From a bacterium (GTDB taxonomy: Bacteria > SZUA-79 > Acidulodesulfobacterales > Acidulodesulfobacteraceae), in NCBI GenBank assembly GCA_021800805.1, contig JAJYYR010000011.1, forward strand, positions 1-18,997: 18,997 nt of DNA, given 5' to 3'. Below the pieces are notes generated by a model. The model saw only the letters and a list, made by a program, of their open reading frames with translations, ran no database searches and was not told where the DNA came from. The translations under genes and the position numbers were made by a program. Below, one piece after another: positions 1 through 6,271 of the stretch; position 1 is the stretch's first letter, and the number at the start of each line of letters is the position of its first letter.

Positions 1-270
1 TATTACGTTTTTTAAAAAACTGACCGCCAAATCCGTTTTTCCGGTTCCTACCGGACCGTGGAAGTAATACCCTGATTTAAGATTTAATCTCAAAGGATTA
101 CTCTTAGGCGATAAAAACCTTTTAGGAACTCCCATTTTGGCCAATACCGTTTGAATATTTTTTTCTAAGCCGGATTTAAAACGATTTAATTTTTCGTCAT
201 CTTCCGACGAATCTTTTGCCGTAAAGTCTAAATTCTTAATAACTTCTTTAATTTCAGCAGTTTGTTCCAT
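1..270 (-). CDS. DnaC/IstB-like helicase loader ATPase (partial, N-terminal 90 aa)
   Basis: The frame begins at the ATG on the minus strand at 270 and runs off the left edge, so only 90 residues are seen. Residues about 71-79 read HGPVGTGKT, a P-loop (Walker A) with K78 and T79. It follows a basic/acidic N-terminal region ending in 'SGYYFHGPVGTGKT', which is the typical arrangement of DnaC/DnaI/IstB-type AAA+ proteins. In phages and plasmids such a protein beside a replisome organiser loads the replicative helicase at the origin; that role is inferred from family and context. The Shine-Dalgarno GGGAGG lies within the last codons of the upstream replisome-organiser gene and the gap between the two is only 3 bp, so they are probably translationally coupled. 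Walker B and sensor motifs lie outside the window, so an IstB-type transposition ATPase cannot be excluded. Confidence 0.75.
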   Translation of the reverse strand, partial: MEQTAEIKEVIKNLDFTAKDSSEDDEKLNRFKSGLEKNIQTVLAKMGVPKRFLSPKSNPLRLNLKSGYYFHGPVGTGKTDLAVSFLKNVI

Positions 271-273
271 TTT

Positions 274-1185
274 TTAGCCTCCCGTAACCCACATCTCGCC
301 TGTTACATTATCGATGTGTGTAGTTTTAATGTTTTTATACTTGCCGTCGTCGTCGGTTTCAGTTTTAACTTTATTTTTCGAGTTAAGGTAAATTTCAAAT
401 TTCTTAGGCCTAAATAGAGTCTCTGGATTGAGAAATTGATTCATTTTATCGTCGTTTAACCATTCAAGCGTTTTTTTATCTATAACGCTTTTAAGCTCTT
501 CTACCGTAAAACCGTCTTTAAGCCTTTGCGATATGTTTTTAGTGTTATTTTTATTTTTAATGCTGAATTTTTTATTTGTTTTAAGATTTAAATAATCAAG
601 AACTTCTAAAGCGTCTTTTGAAATAGGGTATTCCCCCCTTTGGGGGGAATGGGGGGTATTATTTTTTTCTTTTTCTTTATATATTTCTTTTTCTTTATCT
701 ATATCTTTATCTATATCTTTATCTATATCTTTATCTATAATTACATTTTCATTACATTTCATTACATCAACATTACATTGTAAGGTTTGTTTTTCAGATG
801 CAATTAGTAATTCCTTTTTTTTTCTATCCCTGTAAGCTCTTACCCATTTTGCGCTTTCAGACTCAGAGCCTATTAAAGAAAGCATATCCGGAAGTAAATA
901 TTCATTTTCGTTCTCTGTTTGTTCGATAAGCTTATTAGCTTTCATAAATTCGAGAGTTACCGTAACATTGTCCACATCTTCATCTAAAATTAAAGCTAAT
1001 TCTTCGGCGAGGGTTTTTTCGATGTTTTGAAAAATAATATAACCGTTAGTTTTTACCGAAAGTAACAATATTTTTTGATAAATAATCGTGTATGTGTCGC
1101 CGCCGGCTATTTTGCGTAGCTTTTTTATGTAAGGCTGCGAAAAAAAATCTTCTTTTAATTTTAACCAGTAATTGCGTTTTTCCAT
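274..1185 (-). CDS. Phage-type replisome organiser / replication initiator
   Basis: This is a 303-aa protein. Residues about 1-120 (start MEKRNYWLKLKEDFF) resemble the phage replisome organiser N-terminal domain, a winged-helix DNA-binding fold. The middle is a charged low-complexity linker built on I-D-K-D repeats (about residues 150-175). Residues about 195-270 (LDYLNLKTNKKF ... FLNPETLFRPKKFEIYLN) match the conserved phage C-terminal domain found in replication proteins next to DnaC-like loaders. Proteins of this class bind origin repeats, often inside their own gene, and recruit helicase with the loader encoded just downstream. The linker DNA holds a 12-bp tandem repeat and a row of ATTACA motifs (listed separately), a plausible internal origin. 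Domain assignment is from motif recognition; the origin role is inference. Confidence 0.8.
   Translation of the reverse strand: MEKRNYWLKLKEDFFSQPYIKKLRKIAGGDTYTIIYQKILLLSVKTNGYIIFQNIEKTLAEELALILDEDVDNVTVTLEFMKANKLIEQTENENEYLLPDMLSLIGSESESAKWVRAYRDRKKKELLIASEKQTLQCNVDVMKCNENVIIDKDIDKDIDKDIDKEKEIYKEKEKNNTPHSPQRGEYPISKDALEVLDYLNLKTNKKFSIKNKNNTKNISQRLKDGFTVEELKSVIDKKTLEWLNDDKMNQFLNPETLFRPKKFEIYLNSKNKVKTETDDDGKYKNIKTTHIDNVTGEMWVTGG
701..777. repeat. 12-bp tandem repeat plus phased ATTACA motifs inside the replication gene (candidate origin)
   Basis: Three exact copies of ATATCTTTATCT run head to tail at 701-736, preceded by a near copy at 689-700. Immediately beside them ATTACA occurs four times (starts 740, 751, 761, 772), at spacings of 11, 10 and 11 bp, which is about one helical turn each. 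The tract is very AT-rich. Lambdoid and lactococcal phages place origin iterons inside the initiator gene, so this may be the replication origin. It could instead be only the DNA shadow of a low-complexity protein linker. Confidence 0.45.
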
Positions 1186-1187
1186 CG

Positions 1188-1484
1188 CTACCTTCCCCCG
1201 TTCGTAGCTTTCTGAATTAATTCAGAAAGCGATTCGACTTTGTTTTTTTCGATATATTTATCGAGTTCCGAAACTTTGAATAATATTTTTCCTTCTAACT
1301 TGTAGAAAGGAATTTTATTATTCTTTGTTAATTTTCTAAGGTTTCTGTCCGATATACGCAGATATTCGGCAGCTTCCGGCAGAGACAGGTATTTTTTATT
1401 AACGGATAAGTCTGTTAAAAGGACTTTTAAATCTTCCTTGCTAAGTAGAAATATTTCGTTATTTTTGAGTTCGACCAGTTCCAT
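1188..1484 (-). CDS. Excisionase-like helix-turn-helix protein
   Basis: This is a 98-aa protein. Residues about 33-80 (LSLPEAAEYLRISDRNLRKL ... GKILFKVSELDKYIEK) form the MerR-type winged HTH known from excisionases and plasmid regulators (HTH_17 family): 'S-x-x-E-A-A-x-Y-L-x-I-S' followed by a wing and 'F-x-x-x-E-L-D-x-Y-I'. Residues 1-30 are an extension of unknown role. A good ribosome-binding site, GGAGGAAC, precedes the ATG, and the first 26 bp overlap the end of the upstream HTH gene, so the two are co-transcribed and probably coupled. Family members act as excision directionality factors or transcription/replication regulators. No integrase is seen in this window, so a role in controlling the replication operon is equally likely. 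Confidence 0.7.
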   Translation of the reverse strand: MELVELKNNEIFLLSKEDLKVLLTDLSVNKKYLSLPEAAEYLRISDRNLRKLTKNNKIPFYKLEGKILFKVSELDKYIEKNKVESLSELIQKATNGGR

Positions 1485-1683
1485 TCTGTTCCTCCGGATA
1501 TAAAAGGTCTATTATTGGTATGCCTGTCAGTTCTGATATTTTTTGAGCTGTACTACGAGAGGGATATTTTTCGTAATTGAGATAGTAATATATTATTCTT
1601 TCTGATTTATTAATATTTCTTGCTAATACTTTTATAGAATTATTAGCTAAAAATTTGTTTAACGGATGATTAAATTTTTTCAT
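1459..1683 (-). CDS. Small Cro-like HTH protein, first gene of the leftward replication operon
   Basis: This is a 74-aa protein whose residues about 14-60 (NSIKVLARNINKSERIIYYYL ... YPSRSTAQKISELTGIPIIDLLYP) have the outline of an XRE/Cro-type HTH with the typical 'A-x-x-I-x-x-x-T-G-I-x-x-x-x-L-L' C-terminal helix pair. It starts about 37 bp from the -10 of the leftward promoter and has no recognisable Shine-Dalgarno, so it is expected to be poorly translated or to use another initiation mode. As the first gene behind an operator-covered promoter it is a natural candidate autoregulator, working with or against the divergent HTH protein at 1807. That pairing is inference from layout. Confidence 0.6.
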   Translation of the reverse strand: MKKFNHPLNKFLANNSIKVLARNINKSERIIYYYLNYEKYPSRSTAQKISELTGIPIIDLLYPEEQNGTGRTQK

Positions 1684-1702
1684 AATTTATTTTTTTATAT
1701 TA

Positions 1703-1721
1703 TTTGAACCATTGTTTCAAA
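1703..1721. promoter_or_regulatory. Palindromic operator overlapping the leftward promoter
   Basis: TTTGAACC-ATT-GTTTCAAA is an inverted repeat with 7 of 8 arm positions paired and a 3-bp centre. It touches the -10 and covers the expected start site. Parts recur nearby: TTGAAACAATG at 1799-1809, ending on the start codon of the rightward HTH gene, and CAATGGTT at 1762-1769. The three sites suggest one regulator controlling both divergent units. The likely binders are the HTH proteins at 1807 and/or 1683; this is inferred. Confidence 0.6.
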
Positions 1722-1748
1722 TATACACCTTTAAAAAATCGATGTCAA
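1720..1748 (-). promoter_or_regulatory. Sigma70-type promoter of the leftward replication operon
   Basis: On the minus strand TTGACA (1748-1743) is followed by a 17-bp spacer and TATATT (1725-1720), a near-consensus pair. Transcription should begin around 1712-1714, inside the operator at 1703-1721, and run into the HTH gene at 1683. Confidence 0.75.
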
Positions 1749-1806
1749 GCATTTTTTTAATCAATGGTTAATTGTATTTTTTAAAATATATTATAAAATT
1801 GAAACA

Positions 1807-2256
1807 ATGAGCAAGCAAAAAACCGAAGAAGAAAAAAAAATAATATTAGAAAGTGGAACTCAATTAGATTATTTTATTGATTTATTAAAAACCAAAGATA
1901 AAACGTTGAATCGGGAAAAGATTGCCGAGATAATGAATATCTCGCAAGAGCAACTTTCCAAATTTACTAAAGGGAAAAATTCTCCGCCATTCTTTAGAAT
2001 TTACAAATTTATTAAAAATCATAATATATCTATTAATGATATTGCCTTGTTATTTAATATAAAATTCACCAAAATAGATGTTAAAGAAGATACTATTTCT
2101 GCAACATATTCTGTTGTTCCTAAAATAAATGAAAAAGTATCGATATTAAAACAAATTTATGAATCCGGCGATGAAACCCTTATATGCGGAGTTGATTTAT
2201 GCCTTAAGGGAGCGTATGAAGATTTTTTATCAAAAAAAAGAAAAAAAATAGGTTAG
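1807..2256 (+). CDS. HTH protein divergent to the replication operon, probable repressor
   Basis: This is a 149-aa protein. Residues about 20-75 (LDYFIDLLKTKDKTLNREKIAEIMNIS ... ISINDIALLF) look like a divergent XRE-type HTH: a helix, then 'E-K-I-A-E-I-M-N-I-S-Q-E-Q-L-S-K-F-T-K-G'. There is no S24 peptidase domain, so SOS-type self-cleavage is not expected. The ATG directly follows the half-operator TTGAAACAATG and there is no Shine-Dalgarno; if transcription starts near 1800 the message would be leaderless or nearly so. Position and operators suggest a CI-like role over the leftward promoter. The 3' end carries two runs of eight A, the second at 2241-2248; a -1 slip there would replace the last residues by about 15 others, ending at TAA 2295-2297. 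Confidence 0.6.
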   Translation: MSKQKTEEEKKIILESGTQLDYFIDLLKTKDKTLNREKIAEIMNISQEQLSKFTKGKNSPPFFRIYKFIKNHNISINDIALLFNIKFTKIDVKEDTISATYSVVPKINEKVSILKQIYESGDETLICGVDLCLKGAYEDFLSKKRKKIG

Positions 2257-2320
2257 AGGAAGAATTGAGAAAGCGCGGATTAAGAGTAGTAAAATAATTT
2301 AAACCCTAATAATAAGTCAT

Positions 2321-3340
2321 ATGCCGGAAAATAACATTGAAAAACTTTATAAAAATTATTTTGATTTAAAAAAACTTGAATTTGAGGTATACGCTGCGCA
2401 AGAATTTTATGATAATGCTTTGCAATATATAAAAGAAATTAACGACGAACTTATTAAAAATTCTTACGTGCCTTGGTTTGAATTAATTAAGTTTGCTTTA
2501 TCGGATAAAAATATAGACTTTAACATAAAGAATAAATTTGAAGAATTAAATAAAATAATCTCTTTTGATTTCGGATTGGATGCTTTAAATGATAATTTAA
2601 GCCTTAAAGATATAAAAAGTTCCGTAGAGAAGATAAAACGAGCCGCTCTTGAAGTTAAAACTTCCGTGGAAAATAACGGTAATTGCAATAAATACGATAT
2701 CGATATTTTAGACAAAATTTATAAATCAATAGATTCCATTGATTTTTTGGATTTAATTGATGAAATAATATCAGAGAATAATAAGAAATATAATATTCTT
2801 AATCTGCTTAAAGGAAAATTTGCGGAGCATAAGTTTATCGAGTATTTGAATAATAACAATAAAACGTTTTTTTACATTGACAATAATCAAGACAGCATGT
2901 GCAGCGCTTTACGCCAAAGCAAAGCCAAAAGGCCTGATTTAATTTTAATACTGGATAAAATATTTAAAGTATTTGTGGATGTCAAAAATTATTCAATAAA
3001 TAAAAATAATGAATTTGGAATAAATAAAAAGGAAATTGAAAATTTCGTTAATCTTGAAGAGCAGTATTCTATTCCCGTATTCTTGGCCGTGTCTAACGGA
3101 GAACTGCAATTTAATACGTGGTATTTTGTATCCGTTAATAAAATTTTCGAAGATAAAAAAAATTTAATTAAAAAAAATTATAAAGGAACCGTAGATTTAT
3201 ATTATATTAATTCAGAAGATCCAATTTTTTACAAAGCGCAAAAGGAAAATAAATTCGACGATAAATTTTTAATTGCAAATAATTCGGAAATATTAAATAA
3301 TATAAAATTATTAACTGGATATTTTAAAAATCTTTATTGA
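2321..3340 (+). CDS. Unknown protein with C-terminal PD-(D/E)XK nuclease-like motifs
   Basis: This is a 339-aa protein. Residues 1-160 are helical and charged, with coiled-coil character and no family I recognise. From about residue 163 the order fits a restriction-endonuclease-like fold: GKFAEHKFIEYL (E169), then KRPDLILIL (D206), a beta strand, and FVDVKNYS (D220-x-K222), then alternating strands and helices to about residue 280. Such folds occur in restriction enzymes, Holliday-junction resolvases and phage/plasmid defence nucleases. The spacing fits but the similarity is only at motif level, and the second acidic residue is D rather than the usual E. The start has no strong Shine-Dalgarno. 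The downstream YbjQ-like gene begins 11 bp after its stop, so they form a pair. Function is not established. Confidence 0.5.
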   Translation: MPENNIEKLYKNYFDLKKLEFEVYAAQEFYDNALQYIKEINDELIKNSYVPWFELIKFALSDKNIDFNIKNKFEELNKIISFDFGLDALNDNLSLKDIKSSVEKIKRAALEVKTSVENNGNCNKYDIDILDKIYKSIDSIDFLDLIDEIISENNKKYNILNLLKGKFAEHKFIEYLNNNNKTFFYIDNNQDSMCSALRQSKAKRPDLILILDKIFKVFVDVKNYSINKNNEFGINKKEIENFVNLEEQYSIPVFLAVSNGELQFNTWYFVSVNKIFEDKKNLIKKNYKGTVDLYYINSEDPIFYKAQKENKFDDKFLIANNSEILNNIKLLTGYFKNLY

Positions 3341-3351
3341 GGAGATTTTTT

Positions 3352-3657
3352 ATGGCAAACGATATTATTGCAGTAACAACGGATGAGATTCCAATTCCTA
3401 ATGTTATTGAAAAATTCTGGAGTATGGTTGAATATACCGGTATTATAGAGATTTCGAACAAGGATATTTTTCGAACATTGTTCGAAAAAAATAAAAACGA
3501 ACATCAAACAGTTTATGAAGGCTTTTTAAACTACATCCCACAAGAGGCTAACGGCGTAATAGGGATTAAAGTAAGCACATCTACCCAACAATTCACCGAT
3601 GGAACATTTCTTTACATAACTTATATTGGAACCCCTGTTAAATATAAACTAATATAA
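3352..3657 (+). CDS. YbjQ-like small protein (UPF0145 / heavy-metal-binding domain family)
   Basis: The best start is the ATG at 3352 (MANDIIAVTTDEIP), 7 bp after a GAGGAGA ribosome-binding site that overlaps the stop of the upstream gene; an upstream in-frame start at 3337 would lie inside that gene and is less likely. The 101-aa product shows the YbjQ pattern: an N-terminal 'V-T-T-D-x-I' strand, 'M-V-E-Y-T-G-I', and the C-terminal signature 'E-A-N-G-V-I-G-I-K-V ... L-Y-I-T-Y-I-G-T-P-V', equivalent to the family's 'G-A-N-A-V-V-G-V-R ... G-T-A-V'. Family members are small pentamer-forming proteins of unclear role. It converges on the XRE gene at 3680, leaving only 22 bp between them. Confidence 0.55.
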   Translation: MANDIIAVTTDEIPIPNVIEKFWSMVEYTGIIEISNKDIFRTLFEKNKNEHQTVYEGFLNYIPQEANGVIGIKVSTSTQQFTDGTFLYITYIGTPVKYKLI

Positions 3658-3679
3658 ATTGTCGATATTCCGGCATCTG

Positions 3680-4303
3680 TTATAGTTTCCTGAACTTTAC
3701 CGTCATTATGACCTTAGCGATTATTTCCGCGCCTTTTTTTGGGAAATCGGGATATTCCTTCGAGCCGCTAAACTTATTATCTACGAGTTTTCTTATAAAA
3801 AATCTGCCGGTTTTTTTAATTAATGCGTTATCGAATTCTTTAATTTCTTTATCTTTTAAATTTATTACCATGTATTCGCCCTTTTCCGCGTCCGTCAGGT
3901 TTTCCGTATTTTCTACCGCGTAGAAACTTCCCGAAGGAAAGAAAGCTAAATCGAAAAAAAGATATTTCGATGCTTTTTTTTCGCGTTCCTCAAGTTCTTT
4001 TTCGTTTTCGGGGTAAGAGTCCAGGATAGGAACCCTTAATATTTTTACTGCCTGACTTTTTAAGTCTGAAAAATTCAAAGGATTTATTATTTTATTTTTA
4101 AAATCCAACTTTTCCGCAATATCGAGCATTCTTTTGGCCGAAAATTCCATTTTACCGGCTTCGTATTTACTTAAAGCGCTCTGGTCCATTTCTAAGACTT
4201 TCGCGAGTTTGTTTATGGAATAACCGTTTTTAATTCTATAATCTTTGAGTAATTCCCTGAAAGCTTTTTCGTCAAAGGTTTTTCCTGTTTTAGGCCTGCT
4301 CAT
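3680..4303 (-). CDS. XRE-family regulator, probable repressor of the parA operon
   Basis: This is a 207-aa protein. Residues about 14-68 form a clear XRE HTH (FRELLKDYRIKNGYSINKLA ... MDQSALSKYEAGKMEFSAKRMLDIAEKL). The C-terminal 110 residues resemble in outline the beta-rich S24/LexA-like sensor domain of CI-type repressors ('SGSFYAVENTENL ... GEYMVINL ... FFIRKLV ... IIAKVI'), but the catalytic Ser/Lys pair is not convincing, so it may not self-cleave. It is transcribed leftward, back to back with parA, across a 151-bp control region with inverted and direct repeats. The likely job is control of its own gene and of the parA-parB-cas12a unit. The ribosome-binding site is GGGGGT. Specific targets are inferred from position only. 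Confidence 0.7.
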   Translation of the reverse strand: MSRPKTGKTFDEKAFRELLKDYRIKNGYSINKLAKVLEMDQSALSKYEAGKMEFSAKRMLDIAEKLDFKNKIINPLNFSDLKSQAVKILRVPILDSYPENEKELEEREKKASKYLFFDLAFFPSGSFYAVENTENLTDAEKGEYMVINLKDKEIKEFDNALIKKTGRFFIRKLVDNKFSGSKEYPDFPKKGAEIIAKVIMTVKFRKL

Positions 4304-4335
4304 AAACTACCCCCTAAATAAATTAAAAAAAATAC

Positions 4336-4364
4336 TTGACAAATCGTTTTTTAGGATATATGAT
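4336..4364 (+). promoter_or_regulatory. Strong sigma70-type promoter of the parA-parB-cas12a operon
   Basis: TTGACA at 4336-4341, a 17-bp spacer and TATGAT at 4359-4364. The start would be near 4371, giving an approximately 84-nt leader to parA (ATG 4455, ribosome-binding site GAGGTAG). The genes downstream to 10016 are tightly spaced on the same strand, so this promoter probably also expresses cas12a. Confidence 0.75.
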
Positions 4365-4430
4365 TTAAAGTAATAATAACATATGACTAAAAAACATATA
4401 TTAACCTGTTTAAAATAAAGTAATTATAAC
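4346..4430. promoter_or_regulatory. Operator repeats in the parA control region
   Basis: GTTTTTTAG at 4346-4354 lies in the promoter spacer, and its exact inverse CTAAAAAAC is at 4387-4395, 41 bp centre to centre (about four helical turns). A second pair is direct: AAAGTAATAATAAC at 4367-4380 and AAAGTAATTATAAC at 4417-4430 (13 of 14 identical). The inverted pair brackets the start site, fitting repression by looping or cooperative binding, by the XRE protein or ParA. The binder is inferred. Confidence 0.5.
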
Positions 4431-4454
4431 AAAATTTAGAAAAAAGAGGTAGTT

Positions 4455-5132
4455 ATGATTATATCATGTATTAATCAAAAAGGCGGAGTAGGCAAGACCA
4501 CGACCGCCGTGAACCTTGCCTCAAGATTTGCGAAGATGGATTATAAGACCCTGCTGGTCGATTTAGACCCGCAGGCTAACGCGACGGTAAGCTTAGGGAT
4601 AGCGCCGCAGGAAAGCGCATTCACCAAGATTGAAATTTCCGAATATTTAAGTATTATGCCGTCTTCCAAAGAACTTTCTTTTAAGATTTTAGAAAATGAC
4701 CACGTAAAAAAAGTCCTGGAAGGCGAGGATTTCGAATTCGTCTTAATAGACTGCCCGCCGGTTTTAAACCAGCTTTCCATAAATGCCCTTACCGCGGGAG
4801 ATTTCGCTATACTTCCCCTTAGGTCCGGCGATTTTTTTTCGTTATTGGGACTGAAAGACATCTTTTCGACGATACAGTCCGCTAACGAAAATTTAGATTT
4901 TAAAGTCTTAATTACGCATATCGACGAAAGGCGTTCTATCACGTCCCACTTTATCAAGAAATTAATAGAGACCGTCGGAAAGGAAAAACTCTTTTCTACC
5001 GGCATAAGAATAGACTCCAAATTATCGGAAGCTCCGTTTGTCGGAAAAGCCATAGATATATACGACGCAAATTCTAAAGGCTCGATAGACTACGGCGATC
5101 TTGCGGTCGAAATTTTAAATTTAAATAAATAG
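4455..5132 (+). CDS. parA: ParA partition ATPase
   Basis: This 225-aa P-loop ATPase has the deviant Walker A motif at the extreme N-terminus (QKGGVGKTTTAVN, K9/K14), the A' motif LLVDLDPQANAT (D36/D38) and Walker B FVLIDCPP (D99). The absence of an N-terminal HTH makes it the short, type Ib-like plasmid or chromosomal Soj form, so autoregulation probably depends on a separate protein such as the neighbouring XRE regulator. ParA forms ATP-dependent dimers on nucleoid DNA and moves ParB-parS complexes to segregate the replicon. The stop codon overlaps the ribosome-binding site of parB 12 bp downstream. It leads the operon containing cas12a. Confidence 0.93.
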   Translation: MIISCINQKGGVGKTTTAVNLASRFAKMDYKTLLVDLDPQANATVSLGIAPQESAFTKIEISEYLSIMPSSKELSFKILENDHVKKVLEGEDFEFVLIDCPPVLNQLSINALTAGDFAILPLRSGDFFSLLGLKDIFSTIQSANENLDFKVLITHIDERRSITSHFIKKLIETVGKEKLFSTGIRIDSKLSEAPFVGKAIDIYDANSKGSIDYGDLAVEILNLNK

Positions 5133-5144
5133 GAGTAAATTATT

Positions 5145-6260
5145 ATGGCAAAGCACAAATTCGAAAACGGAATAAATCCGTTAGAAGAAATCAAAGACAA
5201 AGTACTAAAACGGGATATTCCCGGAGCGAGATTTTTAGAAATTGAAAGAATTAAAGTCGAAGAGCAGGTCCGTAAAACTTTCTCCGAGGAATCTATTCAG
5301 GAACTAGCAGACTCGATTAAAGAAGTCGGCCTCATCAGTCCCCTTACGGTCAAAAAAATAAACGGCGATAACGAAAACTTTCTCCTGATAGCGGGAGAAA
5401 GAAGATTAAGAGCTTTAAAACTCTTAGGCGAAACAAAAGCGCAGGTGATAGTAAGGGATATTAATTCCGACCAGGTTGAACTCGTGCAGCTTATCGAAAA
5501 TCTGCACAGGGAAGACGTCCCGCCTCTTGAACTCGCCGAAGGATATAAGCTTCTGCAGGAGAAATATAACTTATCTTTAAGGGAAATAGCGAAGAAAATC
5601 GGAAAGTCGCACGTGCATGTAAATCAAATGCTTCAACTTTTAGAACTCCCCGATTATATCAAAAAAGATATAACGGTGTTAAACGGCTTAACACCTTCAA
5701 AGGCGCTTGAAATCTCGAAACTCGATAAAAAAACCCAAAAAGAGGTCTTAAAAAACGTCGATAATTTTTCGAGAGAAGATATTAGAAAATTAAGAAAAGA
5801 ACCCGAAGACCAAGAACCTGAAAACCCCGAAGAAGAAACTTCAGGACCAAAGACCGAAGACCAAGAACCTGTTTCGGATAATACTAATACCGAAGACCAG
5901 AACACGGGAGCTCCCGAATACGAGCAGATAAGAAACCTGATGCCCGGGGAAACTACAAAAGCTCTTATAGACGACTTCTACGGCCAAACCCCGAAAACCG
6001 AAGACCAAGAACCTGAAAACCCCGAAGAAGAAACTTCAGGACCAAAGACCGAAGACCAAAAACCGGAAGAACCAAAAGGCGGTATTTCCAAAACCCAAGA
6101 ACCGGAAGCCGAAATAGATGAGCTCATCGAAGAATTTAATTTAAAGGTGCATTCGGTCAGGATAGACAATATAGGCTTTAATGCGATAAGCATATGGGCG
6201 GAAAAAGAAGAAACGCTCAGAGATATTATTTACGGACTTAAGAAAAAATATTGCAAATAG
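5145..6260 (+). CDS. parB: ParB partition protein with repeat-expanded linker
   Basis: This is a 371-aa protein. Residues about 28-120 are the ParB/Srx N-terminal CTP-binding domain: box II AGERRLRALK and box III ENLHREDVPPLELAEGY. The central HTH follows (LSLREIAKKIGKSHVHVNQMLQLLELPDYI), with the 'TPSKALEIS' helix. Residues about 215-325 are a Pro/Glu-rich, probably disordered linker containing the near-identical segments 'KTEDQEPENPEEETSGPKTE'; this region corresponds to a 62-bp direct DNA repeat. The last 50 residues (IDELIEEFN ... LRDIIYGLKKKYCK) form a small C-terminal domain also seen in the second ParB at 11471. The protein loads on parS and spreads as a CTP-dependent clamp. Its stop overlaps the ribosome-binding site of the next gene. 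Confidence 0.92.
   Translation: MAKHKFENGINPLEEIKDKVLKRDIPGARFLEIERIKVEEQVRKTFSEESIQELADSIKEVGLISPLTVKKINGDNENFLLIAGERRLRALKLLGETKAQVIVRDINSDQVELVQLIENLHREDVPPLELAEGYKLLQEKYNLSLREIAKKIGKSHVHVNQMLQLLELPDYIKKDITVLNGLTPSKALEISKLDKKTQKEVLKNVDNFSREDIRKLRKEPEDQEPENPEEETSGPKTEDQEPVSDNTNTEDQNTGAPEYEQIRNLMPGETTKALIDDFYGQTPKTEDQEPENPEEETSGPKTEDQKPEEPKGGISKTQEPEAEIDELIEEFNLKVHSVRIDNIGFNAISIWAEKEETLRDIIYGLKKKYCK
5801..6071. repeat. 62-bp direct repeat and CCAAAGA-type heptamers in the parB linker
   Basis: An exact 62-bp repeat lies at 5803-5864 and 5998-6059 (195 bp apart). Within it, CCAAAGA CCGAAGA CCAAGAA are consecutive degenerate heptamers. Three heptamers equal 21 bp, or seven codons, which yields the protein period P-K-T-E-D-Q-E. 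A diverged copy (ACCGAAGACCAGAACA) is at 5889-5904. The same heptamer recurs in the other parB and in noncoding DNA near 16850-16930. Confidence 0.8.
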
Positions 6261-6271
6261 GAGGAATAAAA

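Noticed and set aside
3337..3351. Upstream ATG (MRRFFMAND) for the YbjQ-like gene
   Set aside because: It lies in the preceding gene's end; the ATG at 3352 has a GAGGAGA site at the right distance and starts the recognisable domain.
3680..4000. S24 self-cleaving peptidase in the XRE regulator
   Set aside because: The domain outline is similar but a Ser/Lys catalytic pair is not convincing, so I did not call it LexA/CI-like autocleaving.
5104..5116. 13-bp match (CGGTCGAAATTTT) between the end of parA and the palindrome at 10922
   Set aside because: It covers only one arm, and a few 13-bp matches are expected by chance in 19 kb.
6251..6271. In-frame TTG start giving a 73-aa version of the gene before cas12a
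   Set aside because: It would put the AGGAGGA ribosome-binding site inside the gene and overlap the end of parB; the ATG at 6272 is correctly spaced.
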